Assembly (NCBI GenBank): GCA_013115135.1
Contig: JABANP010000044.1
Coordinates: forward strand, 62,001 to 126,000
Direction of reading: 5' to 3'
DNA from: Perkinsus olseni
Lineage: Eukaryota > Perkinsozoa > Perkinsida > Perkinsidae
Length of the DNA: 64,000 nucleotides
Of the stretch, positions 1-10,491 are shown piece after piece (position 1 is the stretch's first letter; every line of letters begins with the position of its first letter). The translations under genes and the position numbers were made by a program. Under the pieces are notes generated by a model. The model had not been told where the DNA came from. It made no database searches and saw only the letters and a program-made list of their open reading frames with translations.

Positions 1-1045
1 CCAGGAGGGCACCGTACAAGCGGAATGGCAGCGACTTCGCATAGCGGCGGTCAATCGCATACGGGGCCATCTCTACCAGCGCTGCTCGCTCTCGCTCAGC
101 CATAGGCCCTCGCAGGAACTGGTTCGTCCACCAGGTCAACCCATAGCCTAGGGGGTCACCTGAGGGTGGCGCACGCGAAGATCTTGGGAACAATGAGCTA
201 CGTTGCCTATCCGACTTACTCGACACATGCTGATCCGCCACTTGCAAGTAAGCTCGGAAGGGTCCTGTCAAGTCCGCTATTTCTTTATCGACCTGTCCTG
301 GACGAAGACCGTCCAGAACGTTGTAGATGATGTACGCAGTCTCAGCGTCATGATTTGGATGGGCCTCCTCAAGACCAGCGATCGGCTTCATGTCGGCATT
401 CAGCTTCCAACGTACACCCTGGCCAGGGACGCAGAAATACGGATGAACGTTCGTAACAAGTCTGAGAGCATCATCAAGAGCTTCTGCCGACCTTGTCGCT
501 TGGTGGTAGCGGATAAGTGCAAATAGCCACTTGTCGACGTAGTGCCAGTACATTCCGTCGAACTTCATGCCAGCATCACTGCTCGCGCGTGCGTGCAACT
601 TGCCAATTCTCAGGCCTTTATAGTAGCCAGGACGATCAGGGTCGGTAAGCATGGGGAGCTCAATGCTCCGGGGAGTCCCTAAAGTCTCATGAACAGTCTT
701 GATGAGTTTCCCCGCTGCGCCAAGGAATTCGCTCGATCTTCCGGGAAAGCCTTTCGACAGGCTAATGAAGTTGAGAACGCCGAATGCATCAGTCCAAAGA
801 TACCTGAGAAATCGCCAGAGCATTCCTAGCGGGAGTAACGAGTTGGCGCATTGTCATAAGAGCACCCTCAGGACAGCGGTCAAGTACTACCTCCTCTGGT
901 GACCATCATGCCCTCCCGGACCGGCCTCGTCAGGTGGCAAGGGTTTTGGAAAGGACTCAGTCTTCCAGTCACCGTAAACGTCTACCATGAGAGCTTCCGC
1001 TACTGCCGAATATCTTGAACACACAGTTGAAGAGCTGCTAGCCAT
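1..1045 (-). CDS. Six-hairpin-glycosidase-like protein, C-terminus cut by window edge
   Basis: Three exons: 1045-891, 803-220 and 159-1 (continuing off the window), with introns 804-890 and 160-219, both GT..AG and phase-consistent. The start ATG at 1045 opens with MASSSSTVC. The assembled protein (about 300 residues visible) has short motifs HDG, YLWTDAFGVLNF, MYWHYVDKWLFAL, GVRWKLNAD and LTWWTNQFLRGP. This Trp/His-rich helical pattern is like uncharacterised bacterial and fungal proteins of the six-hairpin (alpha/alpha-barrel) glycosidase superfamily; that match is from memory. No catalytic residue can be assigned with confidence. No signal peptide is seen. The next gene upstream ends about 30 bp before this start. 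Confidence is high that it codes, moderate for the family. Confidence 0.75.
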
Positions 1046-1072
1046 TACATATGTCGAAATCAACTTGGAGGC

Positions 1073-1517
1073 TCAGAGAAGGGCTCCGTGCAGGAGCGTC
1101 CGATCGCGCCAAACGAGGTCAGTGAGAATCGCCCTAACATAATATTCAGCGTTTGTCCAAAATTTATCGTTCACTAGCCACTCGTCCCCGCATATTCATC
1201 GCGGACCTCGTCGTTCAGCCCCATAGAGAAGCACCACTTCCACAGTCTCAGCATACTAGTGACAGCTGTGGAATGCTCTACTATTCCAATTCTTGGCAAA
1301 ATCACCTACCGGTCTCAGACATCGTTGATTCAATACCGAACCGTCCGAAAAGTCTATTCGCTACCCTTGAATTCTTTCGAAGAACGTTCCCTGACCCAGT
1401 TTGTCCCTGTCGAAACCTTCATTTTCATCTGTCACACGCCCACGCCAATCCACTTAGATGCAACAGGCTCACCAAAGTGACGTCGCGTACGGGAGACTTA
1501 CGCTTATGCTTGACCAT
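1073..1517 (-). CDS. Small unknown protein, Trp-rich C-terminus
   Basis: Exon 1 starts at ATG 1517 (MVKHKH), followed by an intron with GTAAGT donor and GACAG acceptor. Exon 2 contains FDRDKLGQGTFFERIQ. A second intron ends in GAATAG, and exon 3 contains VEHSTAVTSMLRLWKW and FSMGLNDE. From there two readings exist. Read straight through, the frame stops at 1174-1176. If 26 nt bounded by GT and AG are removed, it continues as WLVNDKFWTNAEYYV to a stop at 1073, and this extension looks like real protein. I do not recognise the family. It lies between the RNF185-like gene and the six-hairpin-like gene, all on one strand. Confidence 0.6.
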
Positions 1518-1558
1518 AACGCGGCGACATGCATGAAAGGAGAAATGTGCAAGGTGTT

Positions 1559-2951
1559 TCAGTTGGTGAGAATAACCCAGAGTAAAATGGCTGCAAGAAT
1601 AAGGAAGAATCGCGAAGCAGCCTGCGCCGAGTCCTCAGCCCCCACTCGTCCCATGTCCATACGACTGCCTAACAAAGTTCTTTTCGTCAGATAAAACCCC
1701 GGAGCGCGTACCTTGCTCATGCCTGCTGTTGTAGCCCGCATATACAAAAGGAAAGAACGGGAATCCGGTTCCAAAATGGAAATGAAATTGTGGTCCCTCA
1801 GTTTCTGAAAAGAAACGCAACATGAAACACTCCGCTCCGCTGAGGGCCGACCATTGCATGACCTTCTGAGTCGCCTCCCCAGCCGAACCAGTTTCTGCGT
1901 TGTTGCACAGGTGGTCTCTCTCCCTTCGGCCGAGCCCGCGGTTTCTTCCGAGGGTCTACAGGGTGCTCCTCGCTGCCTCCACGTCCATACAAGGGAATTA
2001 CGTTCTCCCTGAACGAAAGGGAAACCCTTTCGCAGATACTGTTCGCAACGGCATTGTCAGACCCGTCTTGAAACCATGGAAGATAGCCAAGGAAAGAATG
2101 CTCTATCGGTTGACTGAGCTTAAGGGACGAACAAGAAGTCGATACGCTTTGCCACCGTCCCGGAGACACCCCACGAGGTGCTGGCAGCGCACCGAATGAG
2201 GAGCAATGGCATCAACTCTATCAATTTGATGCAATCCCAACGGGAGAAAGGTCGGGTAACTCTCTCTATCGCGCGCTGGGACCCTTCCTGCACTCACGAG
2301 GCTCGAGATTTGCAAGCTTGCTAGGCCGTAATGTGTTTGACATTCTTTTCCTTGTAGCGAAGCTCAGTTATACTCGAGTCGTCGAGTTCAGCCGAGGTTT
2401 GTATCGCACATCCCGCCCTTTATAGTAACTACCTTGTCACTCCGGCTTTGCACACGGGGCATTCTCCAGAACGGTCAAGCCATTGGTCGAGACACGACCA
2501 GCAAAACTGCAGAGGAAGCAGACCAATAAATCAGGTCCAGACGAGAATCCGGCATTCTGCTCGATTTATAATGAAGTCTCTCCGATATTCCGTTCTTGTG
2601 GAGAGATGACGCGAGCTCGAATACATATCGGAAATGCCTCGAAGCGGGGTGGCAATGGAATACATGCGTGGAATCTAGAATACAGAATATTCACTCAATC
2701 CAGGTGTAATTTGAGATTCACGAGAAGAAGAACAGCGGAAAGAACGCCAGAATGTTTCCTTCAAGACATCACAGAATTTCGCTTTATACACTCACCAGAT
2801 GGCCGCATCTTGTGACAACAGGATCGGTGGCTTGGTCAAAACATATGTTACACTCGAAGTTAGACGAACCGTTGCGGGAACCGCTGCTTTCGGTCTTCTT
2901 GTCAGGGTCTGGTGGAGGTGATGAACTCGATGATGATGATGACGATGACAT
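1559..2951 (-). CDS. RNF5/RNF185-type membrane RING E3 ubiquitin ligase
   Basis: Exons 2951-2796, 2506-2433, 2008-1863, 1804-1712 and 1668-1559 join in phase. The protein has an N-terminal Ser/Pro-rich stretch, then a C3HC4 RING: FECNICFDQATDPVVTRCGH continues over the first splice into LFCWSCLDQWL and ECPVCKAGV. It is followed by the family signature RENVIPLYGRGG, a basic/proline linker, an aromatic Gly stretch and a C-terminal hydrophobic anchor (FFLILAAILLWVIL) just before the stop. Order and length match RNF5/RNF185, ER or mitochondrial E3 ligases acting in membrane-protein degradation. The ATG at 2951 is chosen because the frame upstream has no family similarity, although it stays open to 3158. 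Introns are 43-424 nt; the largest (2009-2432) has no evident gene. Confidence 0.93.
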
Positions 2952-3400
2952 AAAAAAGACTGTATCGATGATGAGCATGATTTCCTCTGCTGTGGCATTT
3001 TCATCTTTTTCGCTGCTTGTACTTTCCTTATGAGCAGGTAAGAACGCCGATATCATCTTACTGGTAATCACTGCTCGCTTCAATAGCGAGCGTCCCCCAG
3101 CACAATCAAGACCGCGTAGGATCACCTGAGTCACATCACCGCCATGAACACTTATCAACTCAACAATACCATCTTTACTATGATCACAGGATAGCTTGGA
3201 GTGTCAGTAAGAGGTCGCAATGGACTCGACAAAGTGTACACGGAGTACCTTCTGGACCCCTGCTCAGATCAGCATTAAAGCCACCGACTAAGCACGCGAT
3301 GAAGCTCATAAAAAATACAAAAGAGTATCAGGTGAAGTCGTACAGTACTAACTTGTTGGTATCTTTTGAGCATATGAAATGCATGGATGTAACCGTCACC

Positions 3401-4411
3401 CTAGACCTCGTAGCAATCTGGTCCATACTGGGTGGCAGCGTCGGCAGCATCGGTTGCAACATCCATCGCATTGCTGAATAATCCACCATTGGACGTGAAA
3501 TCTGGCCACTCGCTATCGAGGTGGCGGAACATGAAGTCGACCATTGAACCGAAGATACTCAAGAATATCTTCTCACCGAGACCTGAGATCGAACAAACAA
3601 TATCGGATGCTTCTCAATCATACACAGGGGAAGCATGCTAAGCACCGTTGATCGAGAAGGAGATCTTCGAATACGAATTCACACCACACATGGATACGGT
3701 ATCGCCTCATATGTTGGCCACTATGCTATGCCAGGAAACTGCCTGGGGTGTTGTACGGACGAGAAGACACCAACTATTCCGACCTCGAAATCGCCAGGCA
3801 CATTCATTCCGAAGTATGTGCAGCTATCATTGCTCACAATAGTGACTTCGAAAGACGCGTCCCAGATCTCAAGAGCAACCCGGTGAAATCAAAGGTCCAG
3901 ATCAACCCCCATCGTGCTGGTGTATTTCACTCTGAATACGAAGTTCTCCTCACATGCGTATCTAACTATGGTCAAGAGATCTACATTTTCAGTTCAATAT
4001 TCAATCACTAGGAACCCGCGAGCATTGCATAGAATAGCAGCTTAGCCCGTGCTAAGCCACTGGTCCAGTGGCAAGAAGTAAAGCACTTTCTTCACTTCAC
4101 AGTTAATGAGAGAAGGACGCTCTCCGCAGTTGAGCCTCCACTACCTGGTTTGGTCTGCTCCACAACGATCGTTTCATGCGGTGTATCGGGATGCCCATGC
4201 AACAAATTCATGAAGTGATGAACTGGATGGTGTTCGTCGAGTGAGCTCGATGACGACCGTACAGTAGCCTTGCCCACTGGACGGCCCACCTCGTCAACGA
4301 CGGGGAAGGCGTCGGTCTGATCATTCGATTAAGATTCAAAGCTGTGGTAGCTGTGGCCTTCGAACTTCCTAGATTCCTCGAAGCGATAACCAAGATCCAA
4401 CCTTCAAGCAT
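3401..4411 (-). CDS. Unknown protein, six or more exons
   Basis: Minus-strand exons that join in phase include DAFPVVDEVGRPVGK followed by a Ser-rich/His stretch (4290-4092), ENFVFRVKYTSTMG, IWDASFEVTIVSNDS with VPGDFEVGIV, GDTVSMCGVNSYSKISFSI, and a last exon LGEKIFLSIFGSM with MFRHLDSEWPDF, ending ..QYGPDCYEV at 3401. Introns are 39-170 nt. The beta-rich Cys-poor middle and acidic end match no family I know. The start at 4411 is tentative, since the first exon could lie further upstream. Strand choice rests on chained splice phases; plus-strand ORFs here are shadows. Confidence 0.6.
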
Positions 4412-4429
4412 CGTATAGAAAAGACCACC

Positions 4430-5215
4430 CCTTTTTACCTGAGTGTTGCTCGACTCTGCTGAGCCATCGCCCGCATCACCAGGAGCCGCGAAGAGTGGTG
4501 ACCACTGCTGCGGACCGCTACTCTCGGTACGGGTTGATTCGACCTAACGCGGGATAGCGTACGATCTTCCGATGATGCTCTGAGCGCCCGACGCTGTCAC
4601 CTGTTCCATCGGTCCGCCCGGCCGCGTCTGCCTGAACAAGCGACGAATCTTCTCGCATCGCGTCTCACCTGAGATAGGAATAAAATCTATTCAATAGATC
4701 TGTTCAATCTATTCAATAGATGCCTCTAAGCTTCCTGCATATCTTAACCAAACACCATAATCTTATGACAAAGTCAGTCTAACGTCTACTTCTAGGCTTC
4801 TCCGCAGAAAGTACTCTCTCTTCTTGATTTAATACAGCCCGTTGGAACGCATAGCCGAAAACTTACGAAGGGATGCGCCATTAACGGTCAACTGTTTAAC
4901 CCAAGAGTCTCGAACCTCCGTTTCGACAGATCTACAGTTCAACAAAGCCCTGAATGTCTAGTCTTTGGAACTAAATATCCCTTGTCGGAAACTTACTCTT
5001 TGCGTGGAACGCAAGTAACGGCTTGAGCACGATTTGTCATTTCATTCCGCCTAATGCGTGACGCAAGAACCAATATCAAAGTCCGCGGTAATTTATTCAC
5101 GCGAAGTAAATACGGAGCTCGTAATCAATCGCTACATGTGAGATGCCCGGTATCAACCAGAGATTCTCAGCAGTGGACTCGGGAAGGACTCTACTCATGA
5201 GCCCCCAGAACAGCA
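4430..5215. other. Intergenic stretch, no gene seen
   Basis: No chain of phase-consistent exons is visible on either strand. It is more AT-rich than its surroundings. Around 4680-4730 there is a short local repeat of the words ctattcaataga and tctattcaa. It may hold promoters for flanking genes, but no motif can be named. Confidence 0.4.
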
Positions 5216-5219
5216 AAGA

Positions 5220-5517
5220 TTAGACCACGGCCGCCGCATACATGAAATATAAATTGGAATTTCTCGATGTGGTTTTCATTATCATGTCAATAAGGCGAAT
5301 ATCGCACAGAGCGCATTCTCCCCTTATTACCCGTGCTAGGGTCCGTTCTGCATCGCTCTTCAGTGACGGTTTTCGTGGCTCCTTTGAATGCAGTGCCCTG
5401 AGCATCTGAGGCACCGCTGTCGGGATCGGTAGTATTAGTGGCAGTAGTAGTATCGTCATCGGATCCCCAGGTAGTTGACCATGAATTTGACGATGATGAA
5501 CTCCACATTATAAGCAA
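5220..5517 (-). CDS. Possible small Ser/Thr-rich protein
   Basis: ORF beginning MLIMWSSSSSNSWSTTWG, then a low-complexity Asp/Thr stretch and a basic tail. It may be one exon of a longer gene: upstream on the same strand (about 5700-5630) the frame MYMVDASTRMLLRFDLW followed by ELVDET and a GT donor also looks coding. No family recognised. Confidence 0.3.
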
Positions 5518-5859
5518 ACAAAACGGGTAGGTGGTGAACTGTGATGAACGTCATGAAGTAGAGCTTCAATGGACTGAACTCATTCTATACGAAAGTTTCT
5601 CATTACTCACCCCATTAAGCATATCTTAACGGGTTTCATCCACTAACTCAAAACACCAAAGGTCGAACCGAAGCAGCATCCGAGTGGAAGCATCAACCAT
5701 ATACATGGATGAGATGTAGCAGTACTTTCGCGTTTGTGTGAGCCGCGAACACGGGGTGTTCGAGCTGAATCTTCAGCCGGACCGACAGCTTATAAGATTA
5801 TAAGTGCTGCAAAGTGTGAAGTGCCAACTGCTGTATTACCGTTGCAATTAACCTATACA

Positions 5860-6165
5860 CTATTCGAAAACTAGCCATCTTCGAGCACTGCAATATTGTA
5901 CAAGCTCGTCCACAGTATGGTACTCATGATAAAGCGACAGAAAACATTTAAACAGCAATGAACCCTTATCTAGAGCTTCGGCACCGAGGGTAGTCGCTGC
6001 TCCTAGTAATACAGGGCCCGAGCGGGCGCACACCTTCTCATCCTCTAGCAAAAGGATACATTTTACTTCGATGAGTCTACAGTAGTATGTCGTGGTAAAG
6101 GGTCGAAAACCCGGGGTCCTTTCGATATCACCAAGTTTGCAGCCTTCTAGCTCGGTTTCAAGCAC
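5860..6165 (-). CDS. Unknown protein exon(s)
   Basis: A 101-codon minus-strand frame with natural-looking composition (ELEGCKLGDIER, LLLEDEKVCARSG, FLSLYHEYHTVDELV). The right-hand part could include a retained intron beginning with GTAAAATG near 6065. It may form one gene with the exons at 5220-5700. No homologue comes to mind. Confidence 0.35.
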   Translation of the reverse strand: MLETELEGCKLGDIERTPGFRPFTTTYYCRLIEVKCILLLEDEKVCARSGPVLLGAATTLGAEALDKGSLLFKCFLSLYHEYHTVDELVQYCSARRWLVFE

Positions 6166-6260
6166 TTACGTCAAAGCTTGAGCGCAGAAAAATGTATCGC
6201 GCGCACTCAACAGCAATTCTTTGGTTCCCGAAAAATTTTTGGAGTGCCTGGTACAAAACG

Positions 6261-6302
6261 GTGTAAAAGTGCCGCTGCAGGGATTCGAACCGGATACTCT
6301 TG
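6261..6302 (+). repeat. tRNA T-arm-like remnant
   Basis: The text GGGATTCGAACC lies in a 41-nt stretch beginning GT and ending in CAG. On the minus strand it reads GGTTCGAATCCC, the invariant tRNA T-loop/B-box core, but the T-stem pairs poorly and no full cloverleaf can be drawn. It is therefore a tRNA-derived remnant or intron element, not a tRNA gene. Confidence 0.45.
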
Positions 6303-6449
6303 TTGACAGCTCCGTGAGAGTAAAACTTTTACAAGGTTTCGACTAACACAAGCGAAGAGAACCTCACATCCGTATAATCTCACACCATCAGTCGCGAGGG
6401 TCGCCCTTCTATTCAGCCGCAAACTCTTGCATGAAGTTTTGCCTCAACA

Positions 6450-6525
6450 AATCCTATCACTGATTCGAACTCACAACCCCGAGCTTGTCAGCCAGTACAT
6501 CACACGACCAGGCCAAAATAGATGT
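6450..6525 (-). repeat. tRNA-like remnant with A- and B-box-like motifs
   Basis: On the minus strand an A-box-like TGGCCTGGTCG is followed about 40 nt later by GAGTTCGAATC. The spacing and the intervening CTGACAAGC look like a degenerate tRNA (anticodon arm and T arm), but acceptor and T stems do not pair. It could be the head of a tRNA-derived SINE or an old tRNA pseudogene. Confidence 0.4.
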
Positions 6526-6961
6526 CCGACAGCAACCGTATGATCACGATGACTGTCTCGCACGGATCTGTGGTCATCCTAAAACAGATCGAGCATCACC
6601 CCCACGTCAAGTTGAACCTGTATTGAATAATAGACAGCGTTCAACAGTTGCTGTTGCCTAAAGGCGCTCGTCCCGCAAGACGAAAGTGCAGGGGTGGGAC
6701 GAATGGGTGGGACACACTTGTTGTTTCTTCAGAAAAATGATTCATATAGGAAATTACGCGCCATTGGGGCCACCATAAAGAACTCAATACACCCATCCGC
6801 TGAGGTGGATTAGTAGAAATACAAAATCCAACCGCATACAAACTCCCGTATCACCGAAATTACTAATTGAACTCAACATGCAATCGTATCGTTTTAGCCG
6901 CGAAACCAAATCACGACACTACCGGCAGCTGCTGCGAGTGGCAATCAACACCATCGGTTGC

Positions 6962-7778
6962 TTACTCCTCATCATCATCACCACCAGCGTTGGCGGCGTT
7001 GCGCCTCTTTACGCGGCCAGGGCGTCCGCCACCGAAGGGCGAGGTGAGGGCGAAGTCGATGTGCTTCTCAGAGTCGAGACGGACCATGAAGGAAGGAACA
7101 TCGCAGATCTGCTTGCCGACCCTAACAATACACACGAGTGAATGAACTCAAACGAAGCGACCTCGGACTACCTGATGTGCCTCTGCTTGATAAGGACACG
7201 AGCGTGATGGACGCTCTTGGCGAGACCGAGCTTGAACACCTTAGTCTGGAGACGCCTCTCGAGCATCTTGTTGACGGTCAAGGCAAGGACGTAATCGAGC
7301 TTACGCTCATCCTCACCGAGAAGGCCCAAGCGAACCAAACGGCGAAGCAAAGCCTCACCCTGGAAAACGCGGGTCTCGTCATTCTCCTCGAGGGTCAACA
7401 AATGCCTGAAATAGGAGAGTTCTCCAATCAATTACCGAGGGCGCGATCCAAGTTGAGCTATTTTGTATCTTTCACGACCGACTTCCCGGATACTACCTAG
7501 CGGCGGCACGGATCTTAGAAAGAGTGTACTGCACACGCCAGAGCTCACGCTTGTTCTTCAAGCCGTACTCGCCGACGATCTGAAGCTCAGAGTCGATACG
7601 AGCCTTCTCGAAGGGGCGACGAGGAGTCTTGGCAGTCTTTGAGTCTGAGAAATCGGAGATACTCCCAACCTGGACCTTCGCAAATCCCGAAGATACGCTC
7701 GAGGTACGAAAATACACATCCATGCAACAATCATCAGCTCCATCCCTTATTACAGTTTCGGTAGGATTTGATTCCCAT
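6962..7778 (-). CDS. 40S ribosomal protein uS4 (S9)
   Basis: Exons 7778-7754, 7644-7497, 7405-7172 and 7121-6962 give 188 residues, the normal length for eukaryotic S9. The first exon (ATG at 7778) encodes only MGIKSYRN before the conserved [16 protein letters not shown]. Further conserved motifs are [51 protein letters not shown] and HIRVGKQI; the end is [14 protein letters not shown] with an acidic tail and stop at 6962. Introns are 50-109 nt and none disturbs the frame. uS4 is an early-binding small-subunit protein needed for decoding-site assembly and fidelity. It supports nuclear, cytosolic-type eukaryotic DNA. Confidence 0.97.
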
Positions 7779-8070
7779 GGCTGCTGCGGCGTGAAGTCGG
7801 CCTTTCCGAGGTTTCGAGCCGGCTATCGATCGGCCGATCGACGCAAATTTCGTGTTCGCGCGCGCCAGAGTGATCGATATTCACGTGATACGGTGAAGCA
7901 TCTTCCTGGTTAGCGGAGAGGTTGGACGGAAGCTATCAGCGCGAATGAGGCACTACCGTGTTGGCGTGGAGGCTGTGACACACAGAAGGCGGAAGGCGCA
8001 AAAAACAAGGTTATCGCCACCTTAGTCGTGGCTTCAGTCATCTTTTTTGTGTTTTACTTTACTTACAACC

Positions 8071-8950
8071 ATGAGCGACGAGTTCCGCAACGCCCAAAGC
8101 GAGCTGAACGCCAAAGTCGAGAAGATGACTGATCTCATCCAAACCCGCCTTCTTAAGGTTGGTCGTAAAGTAGCCGCACAAACCGTTAAATGTAATACGA
8201 CAATACTCCAGCCGATTTCACATGCTCAAGCATTCAGGTTTCGACACTAACGGTGACGACTACAAGGCCGTCGAACGATGTCAACAAGACGCCGCTCAGC
8301 CTGCGATGAAGTAACCTCTATGGATGATATTATTGTCGTCATTGCGATGATCAGGTTGCAACAGGAACTTCAACACGACTCTCAGGCTGTCAGCAACATG
8401 ATACAGTCATGTGTCAACGCCTGCATGCCAGCTAGCGGCAGCAATTCTGAGGTGAATTGCGGGTCTCAATCGTGTTCGTCTCGCGCCGAATTACGTATCA
8501 ATACATGAGGATCTGCCATTTCACGATGACCTTTCGGCCTTGAAGGCTGTACACCTAGCGTGCGGAAGCGGAGAGTGGGCGTTCTTCCGGATTTCCGCCA
8601 GTTGCAGGATGTGGAAGTGTTCTCTGCAAAGTTCTGGTTGCATGTCTCATTCTAGTTAGAGCTTTTTCCCCAATCTCGCATGGTCGCGCGCTGAGTCTGA
8701 TGGGTCTCTCATTTGTTTTGAATAGTTCGCAATGTCATTTCTTCCTTCGTACGAGCGGCCCATTCTAGCGGTGATGTCCTGCGTACGGTTTGCCTCCTCT
8801 CTTCAGTTGATGTCTAACCCAGACACACGTAAGGCTATTGAAGCAGAGTTCGACCGCTGTGCCGCGAAGTGCGTCCGCGATGCAATGCCGAAGTTTGATC
8901 AGCTCGAGAAGACTAGTCTAGCCAGCATCGATCGCGTGGCTAAGGAGTAA
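8071..8950 (+). CDS. FAM136A-like mitochondrial protein
   Basis: Exons 8071-8161, 8238-8310, 8355-8451 and 8807-8950, all in phase. The protein starts MSDEFRNAQSELN and contains an ERC..AAQPAM stretch, then QSCVNACMP, and ends with FDRCAAKCVRDAMPKF and a helical tail. FAM136A proteins are small helical proteins with spaced CxxxC pairs that sit in the mitochondrial intermembrane space; here CVNAC and CAAKC fit that pattern, and order and length agree. The third intron (8452-8806, 355 nt) is long for this locus and holds no convincing gene. The assignment is from the CxxxC spacing and C-terminal pattern. Confidence 0.8.
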
Positions 8951-9044
8951 GAGGCATCGTTCCGCCTTATACCGAAGATTGTTTGGATGCTTTTAAGGTT
9001 ATTGTTAGTCAATGGGCGCTAGTACGGCCATTTTTGGAGGCCCA

Positions 9045-9660
9045 TCAGCCGTAGAAATCAGTTCTGAGCGGTAAAACTTCATCTACGATGAATTTAGTGC
9101 CGAGAACATCCATCGGTCGTTGTTTCGTCAGTGTCGATGCCCTGAGTACAAGTCCGTTATCCCCGCGTTTTTCTGTTAATCTTCGCAAAGAGCGAGCAGG
9201 CAGGTCGATGGTGCTCAGGCGTTGACGTGAAGGCACTATTCTGCACTGGGTTCGGCCGGATGTCAGACCCCACTGTCCTGTGCTGCATCGAGTGAGATAT
9301 GATACAGTAACCAAGACTCTTCACATTAAAAGGTGAGGAATGTTAGCTCGCTGTTGTCAGCGGCCGAGGCCGAGTCTTGGTGAGTTTAACGTTGAGGACT
9401 TAGTGGAACAGACGCCCATCGTGTGCCATATTTCGGATCCGAGTCCCCACCGCAGCACAGGCGACATGGCGAATTTGACGCAGAAAGCTTCTTTTCCCGA
9501 GGTCCTCCAGTTGTGCTGAAGTACCTTCCACAGTGGCGTGCCCTGTGATCTCGGGTCAAGGTACCTCGTACGGCAAACAAGGAGCGAGGGAGGCAGATGT
9601 TCGGCGAAACGCTCATGGCGTCATCTCCGACGTCAGCTGACTGCCGTGTTGCTTTCATTG
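9045..9660 (-). CDS. Unknown gene fragments
   Basis: Two minus-strand stretches look coding. Near 9545-9420 the frame LWKVLQHNWRTSGKEAFCV with LRWGLGSEIWHTMGV is Trp-rich and natural. At 9200-9045 the frame TIDLPARSLRRLTEKRGDN with TKFIVDEVLPLRTDF ends in a stop. I could not find splice sites that join them in phase, so this may be one spliced gene, two genes or a decayed gene. Confidence 0.3.
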
Positions 9661-9699
9661 TTCGCGTCAGAGATCCCGAGAAACCTCCAGCCTGAAAGT

Positions 9700-10440
9700 T
9701 TCAGGGATATATATGGATTCTCAGGATGCGGTCTCGTGGTGTCTCTAATCCGTTCTGTCACTGCGAGTTCAGACGATTAGCAGTGTCGAGCACAGTGCAG
9801 CGACAAGTATGAGAATCACATCCCAATTCCCGTGAGTGGATTGATGAGGTTATGACCGGTCTTAGCAGACTATCTACAAGTTGAATCACAACGCTGAATG
9901 GCCACCATTCGATGTTAGTCCGGAACCGTGAAGTACTCCACCGGGAACTGTGTCAACCACGGGTTCGCCAAGCCAGGTCAGTCGAACCAGTTTCACGGAG
10001 GTACATACCTCTTCGCATGTTACCGGGTGTGACAGGGAGACCCGTAACGGGACGACTGCCGTCCTGCAGAGTCCCAGTAACCAAGAAATGTTGCGAGTAG
10101 GAGTTGCGTCAGGGGTGACGGAAGAGGGTCCTTGTCGAGCATACGAAACACGGTCTACGTTTGACCTTGAGGCTGGTTTCTCACTTCAGCGTGTTGAGGG
10201 TACGGCCATGATAGCCATGAGAGAGTCCACAAACTCTTGTGGTCTCCACTTCGCGGCTCGTGTCGTGATGATGGTACTGAACCTCTCTCGCGTAGCACGT
10301 GCCGGGCATGACTACTCGACATAGTGATATTCGTGACTATTCGACATGAGCGCCTGAGCCTGGGCATGACCTGGGATGATATAAGTCGACGGATGCCCTG
10401 CACCTGCCTCTGCACTGGCCCCTTGCGCGACTCACAGCAC
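9700..10440. other. Region without a clear gene
   Basis: Open frames exist on both strands but none shows a convincing exon chain. A minus-strand frame ending SNSHEYHYVE (about 10410-10320) could be a terminal exon. Composition is like intergenic DNA with scattered intron-like GT..AG segments. Confidence 0.25.
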
Positions 10441-10491
10441 AAAGCCCTCTCCAGTGAACATCAACATCAAGATGAGCATGCCGAGGACACT

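Noticed and set aside
6878..7141. Plus-strand ORF with a hydrophobic stretch ([15 protein letters not shown]).
   Set aside because: It is antisense to the last exon and intron of uS4; the hydrophobic run is the complement of the Asp/Glu-rich C-terminus.
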